64,000 nucleotides of DNA from Gambelia wislizenii (GCA_030847615.1 JAUMIR010000002.1:241137809-241201808); one strand, 5' to 3'. Shown: positions 44,879 through 55,540, counted from the stretch's first letter. Program-made: numbers and translations. The notes: generated by a model from the sequence alone, not told the origin.

Positions 44879-45302
44879 CAGTGGTTATTAACCTGTGGTC
44901 GCAATGTCCTCACAAGGCCACAGTGTCCTAACAGGGGGTCGATGAAGGTTTGAAGGCTGCTTGGTCCACCTCCTCCCATCAGTGGAGTGGACACATGACA
45001 GGAGCCAAGGCAAAAGCTGGCTGGCTTGGCCTGCACATTGCCATTCAATCTACTCTAGCCACAAACTTGCAGGAAGAAGCAGGAGAAAAGTCTTCCCTCC
45101 CCCTCCAGTGTCTCTGAGTCAAAGTTTAATGGATGGTGTAATTGTATTACTACTACTACTACTACTACTACTACTAGGTATTATTATTGCTGTTTTGTTG
45201 TTGTTTTAAAACTTGAGTTAAGTCAAGTTAATTCTTGGGGGACCACGGCAACAAAAGATATTTAAAGGGCATCCCTGGTAAAGAAAAGGTTAAGAGCCAC
45301 TG
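44879..45302. mobile_element. hAT MITE (CAGTGGTTCTTAACC type), copy 2 (424 bp)
   Basis: Ends CAGTGGTTATTAACCTGTGG and 'aaaaggttaagagccactg'. Flanks GTTTATTT (44871-44878) and GTTTATAG (45303-45310) are an imperfect 8-bp duplication. A (CTA)n microsatellite lies at about 45147-45178. Confidence 0.88.
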
Positions 45303-45309
45303 GTTTATA

Positions 45310-45483
45310 GGTTTGCCAGAGTGAAAACTGGAGAGGGTTCAGGTGCCTTTAATAGTTGGGTAGGGGATTTCAGCAGGTATTTCTTGTTACCTCTTTGTGT
45401 GAAAAGCACCACTTGCTGAAATCCCCCTTTTTACACAACCATTAAAGGCACAGTAACCCTCTCCAGTTTTCACTCTGGCAACC
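45310..45483. repeat. small foldback MITE (174 bp)
   Basis: Left 'ggtttgccagagtgaaaact' pairs with right 'agttttcactctggcaacc'. The pairing continues through 'ggagagggttcaggtgcctt' and 'aaaggcacagtaaccctctc', so the arms are about 65 bp. Superfamily unassigned and unrelated in sequence to HP1-HP4. Confidence 0.8.
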
Positions 45484-45859
45484 TTACCTCACCTTTCTCC
45501 TGGCAAAAGACTCAAAGCAGCATTGAAAACATTAGACCAACTCCAGCTAAAATCTTATTTTATAAAAGTTTTTTTAAAAAAACAACAACTAACCAAATAA
45601 TTCTATTTAAAAAGCATACCATTAAAACAATTTTAAACACATTTTAAACAAAAAGCACACCATGCCACATTCAAAACACCCTTCTGCACATAAGGAGGTA
45701 ATATAACCTTCATGTATAGTACTTAATCATAAAGTAGCTTTAAAAAAAGTCTTAAAACTAGTACTATTTCAAAGCTCCTAAAACCAACATTGAAAAGGGA
45801 GTAACCTAAAAGTTGCAGGTGACCCTGAGGTTTAAAATTAGCCTCTTGAGGACAGACAC
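45484..45859. other. no recognised gene
   Basis: AT-rich; nothing named. Confidence 0.35.
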
Positions 45860-46040
45860 ACACATTTGAAACTTGGTTAGGGACTCAACTAGATTTGGGG
45901 CTTTGATAGAAAAGGTGATAAGAAAGGTTTATGACACTACTGAAAATGAAATTACACCCCTACACAATGGATGGCCCATTTCTCTTCCCTGTATAATCAA
46001 CATGCATCCAGGTCCATACTGAATTCAAGAAATAGCCTTA

Positions 46041-46664
46041 GAAGATGATCAGATGAGGGACCAAAAAAGTGTCCCCATCTTGCCTTATTACCACTCGCTC
46101 CCCTCCCCTCCCGTCCCTGTCCCGGCATGATAACCCCATTTTTCAGACTTACCTTATCCTGTGTCGGCCTCCTCCCCTCTGCAGCTCGGGAGTGAATGGA
46201 ACTTGAACCGAGCCCCAATCACTTCTTGGTTTGAGTTCCCAGCCTTTCTTGCAAGAGGACAAACATGCGGGAAATTCAAAAATAAAAAGCAAAATAAAGT
46301 TAAAAAAAAGTTACACCAAGCACAAAAACACAGTTAAAAACACAAATAACCCGGGGAGGGTACAAAAAAGTGTGTCAATTACCTCCTTGTCTCGATTGCA
46401 TCCAGAAGTGTTTGGCACAGACCTCTCACTGCAGCTGGTATTGCGCCAGCATAATGGGGCATCTTTTCGTTCACCCATCCTTCCATTACAGAAACGGAAT
46501 GACGGGTCAATTAATGGCTTGGCCCTTGAATGAAAAGCAGCACGGGCAAAACAGAAGGAGCACAGGAACATGACAACTCCGTGACGACGACATCTGAAAG
46601 GAAAGCCCTTTTGCAATCTCCTGGCTTCCCTGTCATGGGATATTTGGGTCGTCTGATAATCTCC
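46041..46664 (+). mobile_element. Harbinger-like non-autonomous element H3 (624 bp) in LINE
   Basis: Ends GAAGATGATCAGATG and CGTCTGATAATCTCC are inverted, flanked by TTA (46038-46040, 46665-46667). Host LINE sequence reads AATAGCC-TTA-GTACGACAGC once the insert is removed, which fixes both ends. The interior matches H1 ('cccggggagggtacaaaaaa', 'tgcatccagaagtgtttggc'). Confidence 0.88.
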
Positions 46665-47955
46665 TTAGTACGACAGCAATTTCATTCTGCCCTATATGGG
46701 AGCCAGTAACAGTTGAGAAAATAAACTCCTTGATTAATGCCCTCCCTACCAAAAAAGCCCCTGGGGAAGATATGTTACCCAGAGAATTATTTGAATCAAA
46801 TCCCGGATGGTGGTCATCTGCTTCACTGTTCACCTATATTAATCACAGTGGGAGAATTCCACCGAGGTGGGGAGTGAGTGTAGTGGTTCCTATTCACAAA
46901 AAAAGGTTCTCAAGCTGATCTGAAATTTTTTAGACCTATCAGCTTGCAGAGTATTGCATCCAAATTGTATTCAAAATACTTGATAAGCAAGCTGGAGTCA
47001 ACAGAAAATGCTGTAATACCAGAAGAACAAGCTGGCTTTATGAAAGGTAAATCTACAATAGACCAGTGCTTCGTTCTACAACATATACAGTAATTCAAAA
47101 ATATATCCACAAAGATTGAAAAGAACTCTATGCTGCTTTTACAGACTTCAGTTCTGCCTTTGACCTCATAGAAAGAGTGCGCCTATGGCAAAAGTTACCG
47201 TCAACCAACATTGATAGAAGGTTACTTTTCTTAATTCATAAATTACATTCTGATACGTCCCTTCGAGTTAGGCTGGGGCACAACAGATTATTGTCAGATA
47301 ACATACCCACAGTAAGAGGAGTATGGCAGGGATGCCTTTTGCCCCCCTTTTTGTTTAATTTTTATATGAATGATATTACTAGAGAGCTATGTGGTTCAGA
47401 ATATTTTCCAGTTTCCATTCTGGAAACTAGACTTACACAGGAATATATATATGCAGTAGGTTGTAATCTAATCTCTCAGTATTTTTATACACTGATGATA
47501 TTGTTTTGATTTCCACCACCATGGTTGGGATGAGGAGACTGTTAAATAACCTAAATGTTTTCTGCTCAAGGGAACAACCAATTGTTAACCACACTAAAAC
47601 TAAAGTGGTAGTTTTGGGGAGGAAGAGAAAACCCCATAGATGGAGTCTGAATACAAAATCTATAGATCAACAATCTTATTTTAAATTCCTGGGTGTCGGG
47701 TTCAAATCAAATCTATCTTGGAATGCACACTTCCAAGCAGTTAAGCTGAAATCTTCTTACCCTATCAGTGCTCTGTTGAGGTTCCATAGGGGGGAATTTG
47801 AGACCCTCAAATTTGGGACCCTCTGTTGAGGTCTTTCAGAAGAAGATCATCCAACAATTATTATATGGTGCCGAGATCTGGGGACATAATAGTGTTTTTC
47901 CTCTTGAACCTGTACAAAATGCCTTTCTGAAATCCTTGTTGGTTGTGCCAAAAGG
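46665..47955 (+). pseudogene. LINE reverse transcriptase, frameshifted
   Basis: RT landmarks in order: 'LINALPTKKAPGEDMLPREL', 'IPPRWGVSVVVPIHKK', the fingers and palm A as 'AAFTDFSSAFDLI' (47132-47170), 'GVWQGCLLPPFLFNFYMNDI' (motif B, with W for R), a 'YTDDIVL' motif C at about 47480-47505 reached by frameshift, then 'NHTKTKVVVLGRKRKPHRWS' and 'QLLYGAEIWGHNSV'. At least three frame breaks. The frame is cut at 'VVPKG' by the hAT insertion and continues at 53076. Confidence 0.82.
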
Positions 47956-48073
47956 CAGGGCCGGTTTAAGAATTTTTGGGCCCCCTGCAATGCTTTATTT
48001 TGGGGGCCCCTTATATTTACATTGGGGGCCCCAATGTAACCTAACCTATTCACAGTACAGGATGTTCAGATTA

Positions 48074-48412
48074 CAGTAGGACCCACGTGTCCACAGATTC
48101 ATTATCCATGCGACACAAAACAGCACACCTACCATAGAGTCTTCCTAGAAAATGTGTCCTCTCTAGCCATTTTCTAGGATCCCCAAGGCAACTCTATGGT
48201 ATTTTAAACCGGAAGTCCCATTATTTTCAATGGCATTCACTATTATCCACCGTTTTCAGTATCCATGCCCCCCAGAGCCACACTTTGATCAGACTCAGCA
48301 TTTTTTGGGAGATGAGAATCACTCATTCCAGCCAGCTTTATCCAACATAGAGCTAGTGCCACATGAACACCAGTTTTCAATAAGGGGGTAAGGGGGATAA
48401 GGGGGCCTACTG
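48074..48412. mobile_element. Tigger/pogo-like MITE, copy E, with foreign insert
   Basis: Ends CAGTAGGACCCACGTGTCC and 'gataagggggcctactg', with TA flanks. The body matches copy C to about 48280, then a 100-bp LINE fragment intervenes, then the Tigger end resumes, with a 'taaggggg' duplication. Confidence 0.85.
48281..48381 (-). repeat. antisense fragment of the host LINE inside Tigger copy E
   Basis: This is the inverse of 53123-53233 in LINE segment 3 ('ttttttgggagatgagaatc', 'cactcattccagc', 'agagctagtgccacatgaac'), lacking about 20 nt near one end and diverged at several sites. It replaces about 10 nt of the MITE. Confidence 0.8.
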
Positions 48413-48519
48413 TAGTACATAATTTGCCACCAATAATTTAGTTTAAAAAGTATATTATAGGCACTAACATAATATTTTTTGTTTTTTAGCAGTTCATGTA
48501 ATCGTGTAGATTTCCTCAA

Positions 48520-49190
48520 ACAAAAGAAAGAGTGGACTACAAGCTGAACATGAGTTAGCAGTGTGATGCAGCAGCAAAAAAAGCCAATTCAATTCTAGGC
48601 TGCATTAATAGGATCATAGTGTCTAGATCAAGGGAAGTAATAGTACCACTCCATTCTGCTTTGGTCAGACCTCACCTGGAATATTGTTTCCAGTTCTGGC
48701 CACCACAATTCAAGAAGGCTATGGACAAACTGTAATGTGTCCAGAGGAGGGAGACCTGGATGGTAGGAGGTCTGGAAGCCATTATGCCCTATGAGGAGTG
48801 GCTTAGGGAGCTGGGCATGTTTAGCCTGGGGAAGAGAAGGTGGAGAGAGGACATGATAGCTGTGTTTAAATACTTGAAGGGATGTCATACTGAGGCTGGA
48901 ACAAGCTTGTTTTCTGCTGCTGAGACTAGGACACGGAGCAATGGGTTCAAACTACGGGAAAAGAGATTCCACCTAAACATTAGGAAGAACTTCCTGACAG
49001 CAAGATCTGTTTGGAAGTGGAATGCGCTGCTTCTTTGGAGTGTGGTGGAGTCTCCTTCTTTGGAGGTTTTTAAGCAAAGGTTGGATGGCCATCTGTCCTG
49101 AGGACTTTGATTGAGTGTTCCTGTAGGGCAGAAGCCGATCGGATGGGATGGCTGTTGGGGTCCCTTCCAGCCCTATGATTCTATGATACT
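48520..49190 (+). pseudogene. CR1 LINE, ORF2 C-terminus and 3' end
   Basis: Encodes, with breaks, '[16 protein letters not shown]', '[20 protein letters not shown]', 'RWREDMIAVFKYLKGCHTEA', 'RFHLNIRKNFLTARS' and 'SPSLEVFKQRLDGHLS', the CR1 ORF2 tail after the RT. It ends 'agccctatgattctatgata'. 5'-truncated. Confidence 0.88.
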
Positions 49191-49304
49191 AGGCTGTATT
49201 CAGAGCCTGGGAAAGTTACTTTTGGATTATGCCTCCCAGAATCCCCCTGCCAGCACCCTTCTCAAGGTCTAGTTGTGTTGTTCCTTTTTCAGCATTCTCT
49301 AGCC

Positions 49305-49641
49305 CAGTGGTTTTTTAACTTGGGGTCCACAGTGTCCTCACAAGGGGTCCACAAAGGCTTGAAGGCTGCTTGGCCCACCTCCTCCCTGTAGTGGAGCAGC
49401 CACATGACAGGAACCAAGGCAAAGGCTGGCTGGCTTGGCCTGCACATTGCCATTCAATCTACTCCAGCCACAAACTTGCAGGAAGAAGTAAGAGTGCCTC
49501 TGAGTGAAAGTTTAATGGATGGTGTAATTGTATTATTGTTGTTGTTGTTAGCTATTATTATTAGCTATTATTATTAGAGTTTTAAATCTTGAGTTAAGTC
49601 TTGAGGCAACAAAAGGGTAAAGAAAAGGTTAAGAACCACTG
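49305..49641. mobile_element. hAT MITE (CAGTGGTTCTTAACC type), copy 3
   Basis: Ends CAGTGGTTTTTTAACTTGGG and 'ggttaagaaccactg'. Flanks TTCTAGCC and TTCTACCC form an 8-bp duplication with one mismatch. Shares 'gaaggctgcttggcccacct' and 'tttaatggatggtgtaattg' with copies 1 and 2. Confidence 0.88.
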
Positions 49642-49785
49642 TTCTACCCAATGGCTCCCACATAACACTAATGGGATAGTGCATGTTTTAGTGACAACAA
49701 TAAAACCATTGTTCCCAGTAATATTACTCCAAATTTTTATTTATATTCTTTATATTCGTCTGTTAAAAGAGCTAGAGTGTTGTAG

Positions 49786-49992
49786 AAGTTCCAGCATTGC
49801 CCTATGACCGTGGAGACCAGGGTTTGAATCCTTACTCAACCATGAATAACCACTGGGTGACCTTGGGCAAGTCACACTCTCTCAGCCTCAAAGGAAGTCA
49901 AAGGCACACACCCTTTGAACAAACCTTGCCTAGAAAATCCCATGGTAGGTTCACCTTAGTCAGAAATGACTCAAAGGCACATAGGCAAACAC
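49786..49992 (+). repeat. tRNA-derived SINE
   Basis: Plus-strand copy: 'gtggagaccagggtttgaat' (B-box region), 'gtgaccttgggcaagtcaca', 'aaccttgcctagaaaatccc', ending 'atgactcaaaggcacatagg'. Confidence 0.82.
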
Positions 49993-50399
49993 ACACAAAT
50001 TCCTTTTGCAGGTTAACAGCAGGTCAATTGGCAGCAAGGGGAGGAAGCTGAGGAGAAAGGGGGAAAGGGAGGGAGGGGAGAGAAACCAAGACATGTTAAG
50101 AGCAGCAGGAAGGGTGGACTGGAGGGGATTTATGTGCAAGGAAGGAAGGGAAGAAGAAGCCCTTTCTGAAGAGAGAGCAGGGGAGAAAGAGAAGGAAAGA
50201 GATGGCCCTCACACTTCCCTCCCCCCCCTCTCTCTCACACACACTCACCCCTCTCTGGAGTTCCTGCCACGGAGAAGAAGGAGAGCAGCTTCTGGACAGC
50301 CAGTTTCCAGGCCAGTTTCCTGCCAGGGAGAAGAAGGAGAGCAGCTTCTGGACTTCTTAGGTAGTCTAAGAGTTCTTAGATTGCCTAAAAGCTCTCACC

Positions 50400-51374
50400 A
50401 TGGACACTGAGGGGACTGCGGCAGTCACCTGCAACACTTGTGTGATGTTTCTCTTCTTGTCTACAGATGTGGAGAACTTCACATGCACCAAGTGCAAGCT
50501 GGTAGCCCTCTTGGAGGAGAAAGTACAGCAGCTGGAGACACGGGTAGCTACACTTCAACAGATTCGTGAGCAAGAGGTTTTCCTGGACAGAACAGAACGA
50601 ACAGTCTTGGATGGGGACCGCACAGAGGAAGTGGCTGCAGAGGAGAGGGTCACGTCACAGACACAGGAAGTAGACAGCTGGAGGAATGTCACACACAGAA
50701 CAAGAACATCCAGGGATTCTTCGAGCAGCTTGCAGCTACAGAATCGATTCGAAGCCCTTTCCCTTATCAAGGACAACGAGGAAGAACAGCATGGACAGAC
50801 TTCAGGGGTAGAGCAGGGGACCTTGAGAGTACCACCACAAGGAATAGCAGCTGCGAAGCCTCGGCGGAGACGTGTGGTGGTGGTGGGGGACTCCTTGCAG
50901 TGTACAGAAGCAGTGGTTTGTGGGCCTGACAAGATGTCTCAGGAGGTGTGTTGTCTCCCTGGGGCAAAGATCCGTGATGTGATGGAGAGACTGACAAGAC
51001 TCGTCAAGCCTATGGATCATTACCCCTTCCTTTTGGTCCATGTGGGAACCAATGATACTGCAAGGCACAGCTTTCCCAAGATCAGAAGAGATTATGAGGC
51101 TCTGGGGAGGAAGCTGAAATAAATGGATGCACAGGTTGTCATCTTGTCTCTTCTGGCAGTTGAAGGGCATGGTCCAGGAAGGGAGAGGAAAATAGCCAAC
51201 GTAAACAACTGGCTCCGTAGACGGTGTCACCGAGAACAATTTGCATTCTTGGATCATGGGCTGCGCTTCCATGAGGGGGGACTTCTGGCAAGAGATGGGG
51301 TGCATCTCACGACAGTTGGCAGAAACATTTTTGCCAACAGTCTCAAGAAGTTGGTCAGCAGGGCTTTAAACTGA
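50400..51374 (+). pseudogene. CR1 ORF1 (Cys-rich, coiled coil, SGNH-type esterase) with one stop
   Basis: One frame of about 324 codons broken only by a TAA (51120-51122); the next codon continues in frame. The N-terminus has paired Cys ('VTCNTCVMF', 'FTCTKCK') like the zinc-binding start of CR1 ORF1. Next is a predicted coiled coil ('ALLEEKVQQLETRVATLQQI'), then an SGNH/GDSL esterase region: 'RVVVVGDSLQCTEA' (block I with GDS), 'FLLVHVGTNDTARHSF' (GTND), and 'RDGVHLTTVGRNIFANSL' with the catalytic Asp/His pair. In CR1 elements ORF1 binds element RNA; the esterase role is unclear. Only one substitution separates it from an open frame. Confidence 0.85.
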
Positions 51375-51499
51375 GTCAAATGGGGGAGGGAGACAGTATT
51401 CTGGAAGGCAAAAGGGCTGGAGAAAATAGTCAAACTGTCATAGAGGGAACAAGGCAAACAGCGCAAGGACCCAACAATGGGAGGCAAAAAAACTTGCAC

Positions 51500-51890
51500 A
51501 GACAGCAAGTAAAGGGAACACATGGTCTTAGGTGTCTCTACACTAATGCACAGAGCATGGGAAATAAGCAAGGTGAACTTGAACTCCTAGCACTACAAAA
51601 CAAATATAATAGGCATTACTGAAACCTGGTGGGATGAGTCACATGATTGGAATGTAGGAATAGAGGGGTATAACCTTTATAGGAAAAACAGGCCAAACAG
51701 GAAAGGAGGAGGAATAGCATTATATGTCAGGGATATTTATACCAGTGAAGAAATACATGACATCAATACTGAAAGCCAGGTGGAGAGCATCTGGATAAAA
51801 ATTAAAGGGGAGGGAAACAACAGGGATGTTATTGTGGGACTCTACTACAGACCCCAAGTCAGACGGAGGAATTGGATGATGCCTTTCTAG
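51500..51890 (+). pseudogene. CR1 ORF2 endonuclease start, broken
   Basis: Begins 'GLRCLYTNAQSMGNKQGELE', the CR1 endonuclease N-terminus. Several frameshifts follow in the 'ITETWW' and 'LYRKNRPN'-like segments. Ends at the internal deletion. Confidence 0.8.
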
Positions 51891-52061
51891 AACAGAGAAG
51901 AGACCTCAAGATGGATGGGACTTTCTCAAAAAGGAGATACTGAAGGCACAATTTCAAACAGTACCTTTGAGGAAGAAAAATGGGAGGTGTCTCAAGAAAC
52001 CAGGATGGATGACTAAAGAACTTTCAATGGAGCTAAGTTTTAAACAGAACATGTATAGGAA

Positions 52062-52736
52062 ATGGAAAAAGGAGGAAAGGAGGAAAGATATAGGATGGGA
52101 GAGACCTGGCTGAACAAGACTACGTGCGAAAGGGATCTAGGAGTCCTAGTAGACCACAAGTTGAACATGAGTCAACAGTGTGATGCGGCAGCTAAAAAGG
52201 CCAATGCGATTTTGGGCTGTATCATTAGAAGTATAGTGTCTAGATCAAGGGAAGTAATCGTGCCACTCTATTCTGCTTTGGTCAGACCTCACCTAGAATA
52301 CTGTGTCCAGTTCTGGGCACCACAATTCAAAAAGGATATTGACAAATTGGAGCATGTCCAGAGAAGGGCAACTAAAATGGTAAAAGGTCCAGAAACCATG
52401 CCTTATAAGGAGAGACTTAGGGAGCTGAGTATGTTTAGCCTGGAAAAACGATGGTTAAGAGGCGATATGATAGCCCTGTTTAAGTATGTGAAGGGGTGTC
52501 ACGCTGAGGATGGAGCAGGCTTGTTTTCTGCTGCTCCAGAGATTGGAACACGGCGCAATGGATGCAAGCTCCAGGAACAGAGATTCCACTTCAACATTAG
52601 GAGGAACATTAGGAGGAACTTTTTGACAGTAAGAGCTGTTCGGCAGTGGAACACACTCCCTCGGAACGTGGTGGGGTCTCCTTCCTTGGAGGTCTTTAAA
52701 CAGAGGCTGGATTGCCATCTGTCAGGGATGCTTTGA
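52062..52736 (+). pseudogene. CR1 ORF2 C-terminal part
   Basis: 224 open codons after the deletion junction: 'TTCERDLGVLVDHKLNMSQQ', '[20 protein letters not shown]', 'YKERLRELSMFSLEKRWLRG' and 'SPSLEVFKQRLDCHLSGML'. This is the post-RT region of CR1 ORF2 up to its normal stop. A 12-nt tandem duplication ('aacattaggagg' twice near 52597-52620) gives 'NIRRNIRRNFL'. The first Met is only the first ATG after the junction. Confidence 0.85.
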
Positions 52737-53067
52737 TCAAGATTTCCTGCCTGGCAGGGGGTTGGACTGGATGGCTCTCGTGGTCTCTTCCAACTCTACA
52801 ATTCTGTGATTCTATGATTCTATGACACACACCTGACTGGTTTTGACGATCCTGGGAGGAGGGGTGAGGGAGCAGCAAACTCCCTCCAGCTTCAGCCACA
52901 GAGGGCAGCTCCTTCTTTCTCTTTCTCTTTCTAGTTTGGGAGATGCTGTTTTTTTTTTAAAGCCAGCAAGAGGTTTTTGCAGGAGAAGGATTAGGATGGG
53001 GGAAGGGCCCCCTGGCTGTGAGCCCCCCTGCAGATGCTGATTTGGTGGTATGCTTAAACTGGCCCTG

Positions 53068-53920
53068 CCAAAAGGAACTCCTGCCCCCTTTTAAAGATCC
53101 GAAATGGGGCTAGTCTCTTTGCAAACTGGTGTTCATGTAGCACTAGCTCTATATTGGATAATGCTTGCTGGAATGAGTGATTCTCATCTCCCAAAAAATG
53201 CTTTATAGAGCAACTACAACCTTCTGATCAAAGCGTGCGGGCAAAATCAGTTAATGTAATACTTTCCTATGGGATCAATCCAGAATCCTTACAAATTTAT
53301 CCTTCTAACAAAATTAAACGACTGGTCAAGGGGAAAATATATCTTGCTTCTAAGTGGGGAGATTTATATATGCTTTCTCAAACTGCATTCTCATTATGGT
53401 ACCTATTGTATAAAACATCTTTTGGAATGGGAGATTTTTTTTTGACCTTACATTCCCTCCATTAATAAAAGCATATATGGCACTACACTTTCAGAGTATG
53501 CTGTCTGCTTATTTGAAATGAAGATACAATAATACCCTGGTAACGCCAAGGTTTTGTATATGTGAGACAGGGGAAGTGGAGGACCTACAACATTATTTGT
53601 TGAAATGCCCTCTATACATACTTCCAAGACAAAAGTTTTTAGGTTACAGTCTTCATTCCCTGGTTAATTGTTCTTCTCTTGAACAAATTTGTGTCCTATT
53701 AGCTGGCAACAATGTGTATGTACTACACTGATATGGAGGCAAAATTTTGCTTTGGCCTCTAATAAGATAAGAGCCAGATAACAAAACTATCAATAAAATT
53801 TTTACTGTGCTGCTATGTAAATGGCTTTCTACAATAATGTTTTAATTCCTCATACTTTTAAAGTAATTGCATTGCGATGGCTTATAGCTTTTAGCAATAA
53901 AGATTTACAGTATTTCATTT
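53068..53920 (+). pseudogene. LINE segment 3 (ORF C-terminus and 3' UTR)
   Basis: Continues the frame cut at 47955. It includes 'SVRAKSVNVILSYGINPESL' and 'ASKWGDLYMLSQTAFSLWYL', then a Cys/His-type motif at about 53560-53625, ending near 'tttagcaataaagattt'. Confidence 0.75.
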
Positions 53921-53934
53921 CATTTCCTGCTTTG

Positions 53935-54960
53935 GTTTTACTCTAATTTTGGATATTAGTAGTTCATTGTCTGTGTCATAATCTGCTCCTGGTCTTGTTT
54001 TTGCAGAGAAAATTAAGCTTCTCCACCTTCTGCTTCCAATTATGTAGTCTATTTGATTTCTCTATTGGCCATCAGGTGATGTCCATGTACATAGTCACTT
54101 CTTGGGTTGCTTGAAGAATGTGTTTGCAATGGACAAACTGTTGGCCTTGAAAAATTCAGTTAGTTGGTCTCCTGCTTCATTTCTTGATCCAAGGCCAAAT
54201 ATTCCTACAATTTTGGATTCTGCACTGTTTCCTAATTTTACATTTTAATCACCTATGATTAACAAGAATCATTTTGGTTTTGGTGTGTGATCAATTTCCT
54301 CCTGGACTCCAGCATAGATTCTTTCAATTTCTTTTTCTGCTGCTGCTGTAGTTTGAGCATAAACTTGGATTAAGGTTATATTGGTGGGTTTTCCCTGAAG
54401 TCTTATTGACATGATTCAGTCAGACTTTGCATTATATCCTTTGACTGCTTTTGCTACATCTCTCCTCACAATATATGCCAAACCCCTTCTTCTTAGATTT
54501 TCATTTCCTGAGTAAAACTCTCTGTAATTGTCTGACTCAAAACGTCCCATTCCTGTCCACTTTAACTCACTCATCCCCAAAATTGCAATATTTATACATT
54601 CCATTTCTTGTTTTACTATGTCTAGCTTCCCCCTGATTCATGCTTGCACATTCCATGTCCTATAATTTATTTATTTATTTATTTATTTATTTATACCCCG
54701 CTCTTCAGCCACAAGGCTATCAGAGCGGCTTACAAATTGTTTTAAGCAATAGCTATTTACACATCTACACTGCATTAAACAGTTTCCAATGTGTGTTAGC
54801 TTAATATGTGTTGTGTTAATATGTGTTGTGCAGGTTTGGACTTTCCTTTCACCAGGACAGTGGACATGATTGCTATTGAGCATTTCCTCTTGTGGAGTGG
54901 AGTCAAAGCAGCTGTCTGCTTTTCTAGGGAACTGGTAGCAATGTAAGAGAACAACTAGAG
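53935..54960 (-). pseudogene. BovB LINE, second copy (endonuclease part)
   Basis: Collinear with 9050-10190. It contains the frame 'MECINIAILGMSELKWTGMG' and the sequence GGTTATATTGGTGGGTTTT at about 54374, which is uninterrupted here and thus shows the empty site of palindrome HP1. A SINE-like tail is inserted at about 54662-54830. Confidence 0.85.
54662..54830 (-). repeat. SINE/LINE 3' tail with (TTTA)n, nested in BovB
   Basis: (TTTA)8 then 'taccccgctcttcagccaca' and 'cagagcggcttacaaattgt', the inverse of a common squamate 3' tail. BovB resumes at 'ggactttcctttcac'. Confidence 0.7.
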
Positions 54961-55214
54961 TGAAATTGGAGGAAAACTCAGAATGATTCTAGCCAAACAC
55001 AGGCTACAGCCTGTTTAAAGGCCTACCCTATGGCAGTGCAGGAAGCCAAAAAATAAAAATAAAAATCTTCATCCACATTGTTAGTTAGGCATCCTCACCA
55101 ATGAGAAAAGAATTCAGATCACTAAACAGCCCACTGTGAACAATTTTCCTAGCACTTTGTAGACAAAACCACTTGGATCTGTTCTGAATTGGATGCTAGA
55201 GTTGACTGAGGCCT

Positions 55215-55540
55215 GCCGAACGAGATCCGTAAGATGACGAGCTTAAATAGCTTTAAAAAAGCACTAAAGACGGATCTCTTTCGACAGGCCTTTCCTGATT
55301 AGATCCCGGCCTCAGGAGCTGCATCTCCTGGCCATTTTTAATTCTTGTGTATAATTGTTTTTAACATGATTGTAGTTAGATGGTTTTAATTTTATATTGT
55401 TTAATGTCTTTTTATGGGGGTGGGTGGTGCTTTTAGTCATTATTACAATGTTTTAATTGTTGGAAGCCACCCGATTGTTTTTAGCAGAAGGGTGGGGTAT
55501 AAATTATTATTATTATTATTATTATTATTACATTACTGTG
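55215..55540 (+). mobile_element. L2-like LINE 3' end
   Basis: Encodes 'MTSLNSFKKALKTDLFRQAF' followed by a T-rich 3' UTR and an (ATT)n tail at 55502-55530. This is the L2/CR1-type ORF2 C-terminus. Confidence 0.75.

Larger units (their letters stand above)
50000..52826 (+). mobile_element. CR1 LINE with ORF1, internally deleted
   Basis: GC-rich 5' UTR-like sequence (about 50030-50399) leads into ORF1 (50400-51374), then the start of ORF2 (endonuclease, about 51520-51880). An abrupt join at about 51880-52060 is followed by the ORF2 C-terminus and a 3' end of (ATTCTATG)n type ('gattctatgattctatgaca'). The RT core is missing, so this is an internal deletion rather than the usual 5' truncation. 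Confidence 0.85.
47956..53067. mobile_element. hAT element with nested insertions, 5.1 kb
   Basis: Ends CAGGGCCGGTTTAAG (47956) and CTTAAACTGGCCCTG (53067) are inverted with one mismatch. CCAAAAGG is perfectly duplicated on both sides (47948-47955 and 53068-53075), the 8-bp signature of hAT. Its own sequence is only about 47956-48072 ('gggccccctgcaatgctt', 'tgggggccccaatgtaacct') and about 52827-53067 ('gggccccctggctgtgagcc'). Everything between is later insertions. No transposase is visible, so it was probably a MITE. Confidence 0.9.
45860..53920 (+). mobile_element. non-LTR retrotransposon (R4/Vingi-like?) split by two insertions
   Basis: One LINE copy spread over 8 kb. Segment 1 is 45860-46040, segment 2 is 46665-47955, segment 3 is 53068-53920. 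Removing the Harbinger-like insert gives a continuous '...NSRNSLSTTAISF...' frame across 46040/46665. Removing the hAT insert rejoins 'VVPKGT' across 47955/53068. The 3' part has a Cys/His motif ('CETGEVEDLQHYLLKCPLY') and ends 'agcaataaagatttacagta'. The clade is a guess from RT style; the endonuclease type is not visible. Confidence 0.75.

Noticed and set aside
49786..49992. tRNA gene
   Set aside because: The B-box-like sequence belongs to a tRNA-derived SINE head; no complete cloverleaf with a discriminator end is visible.
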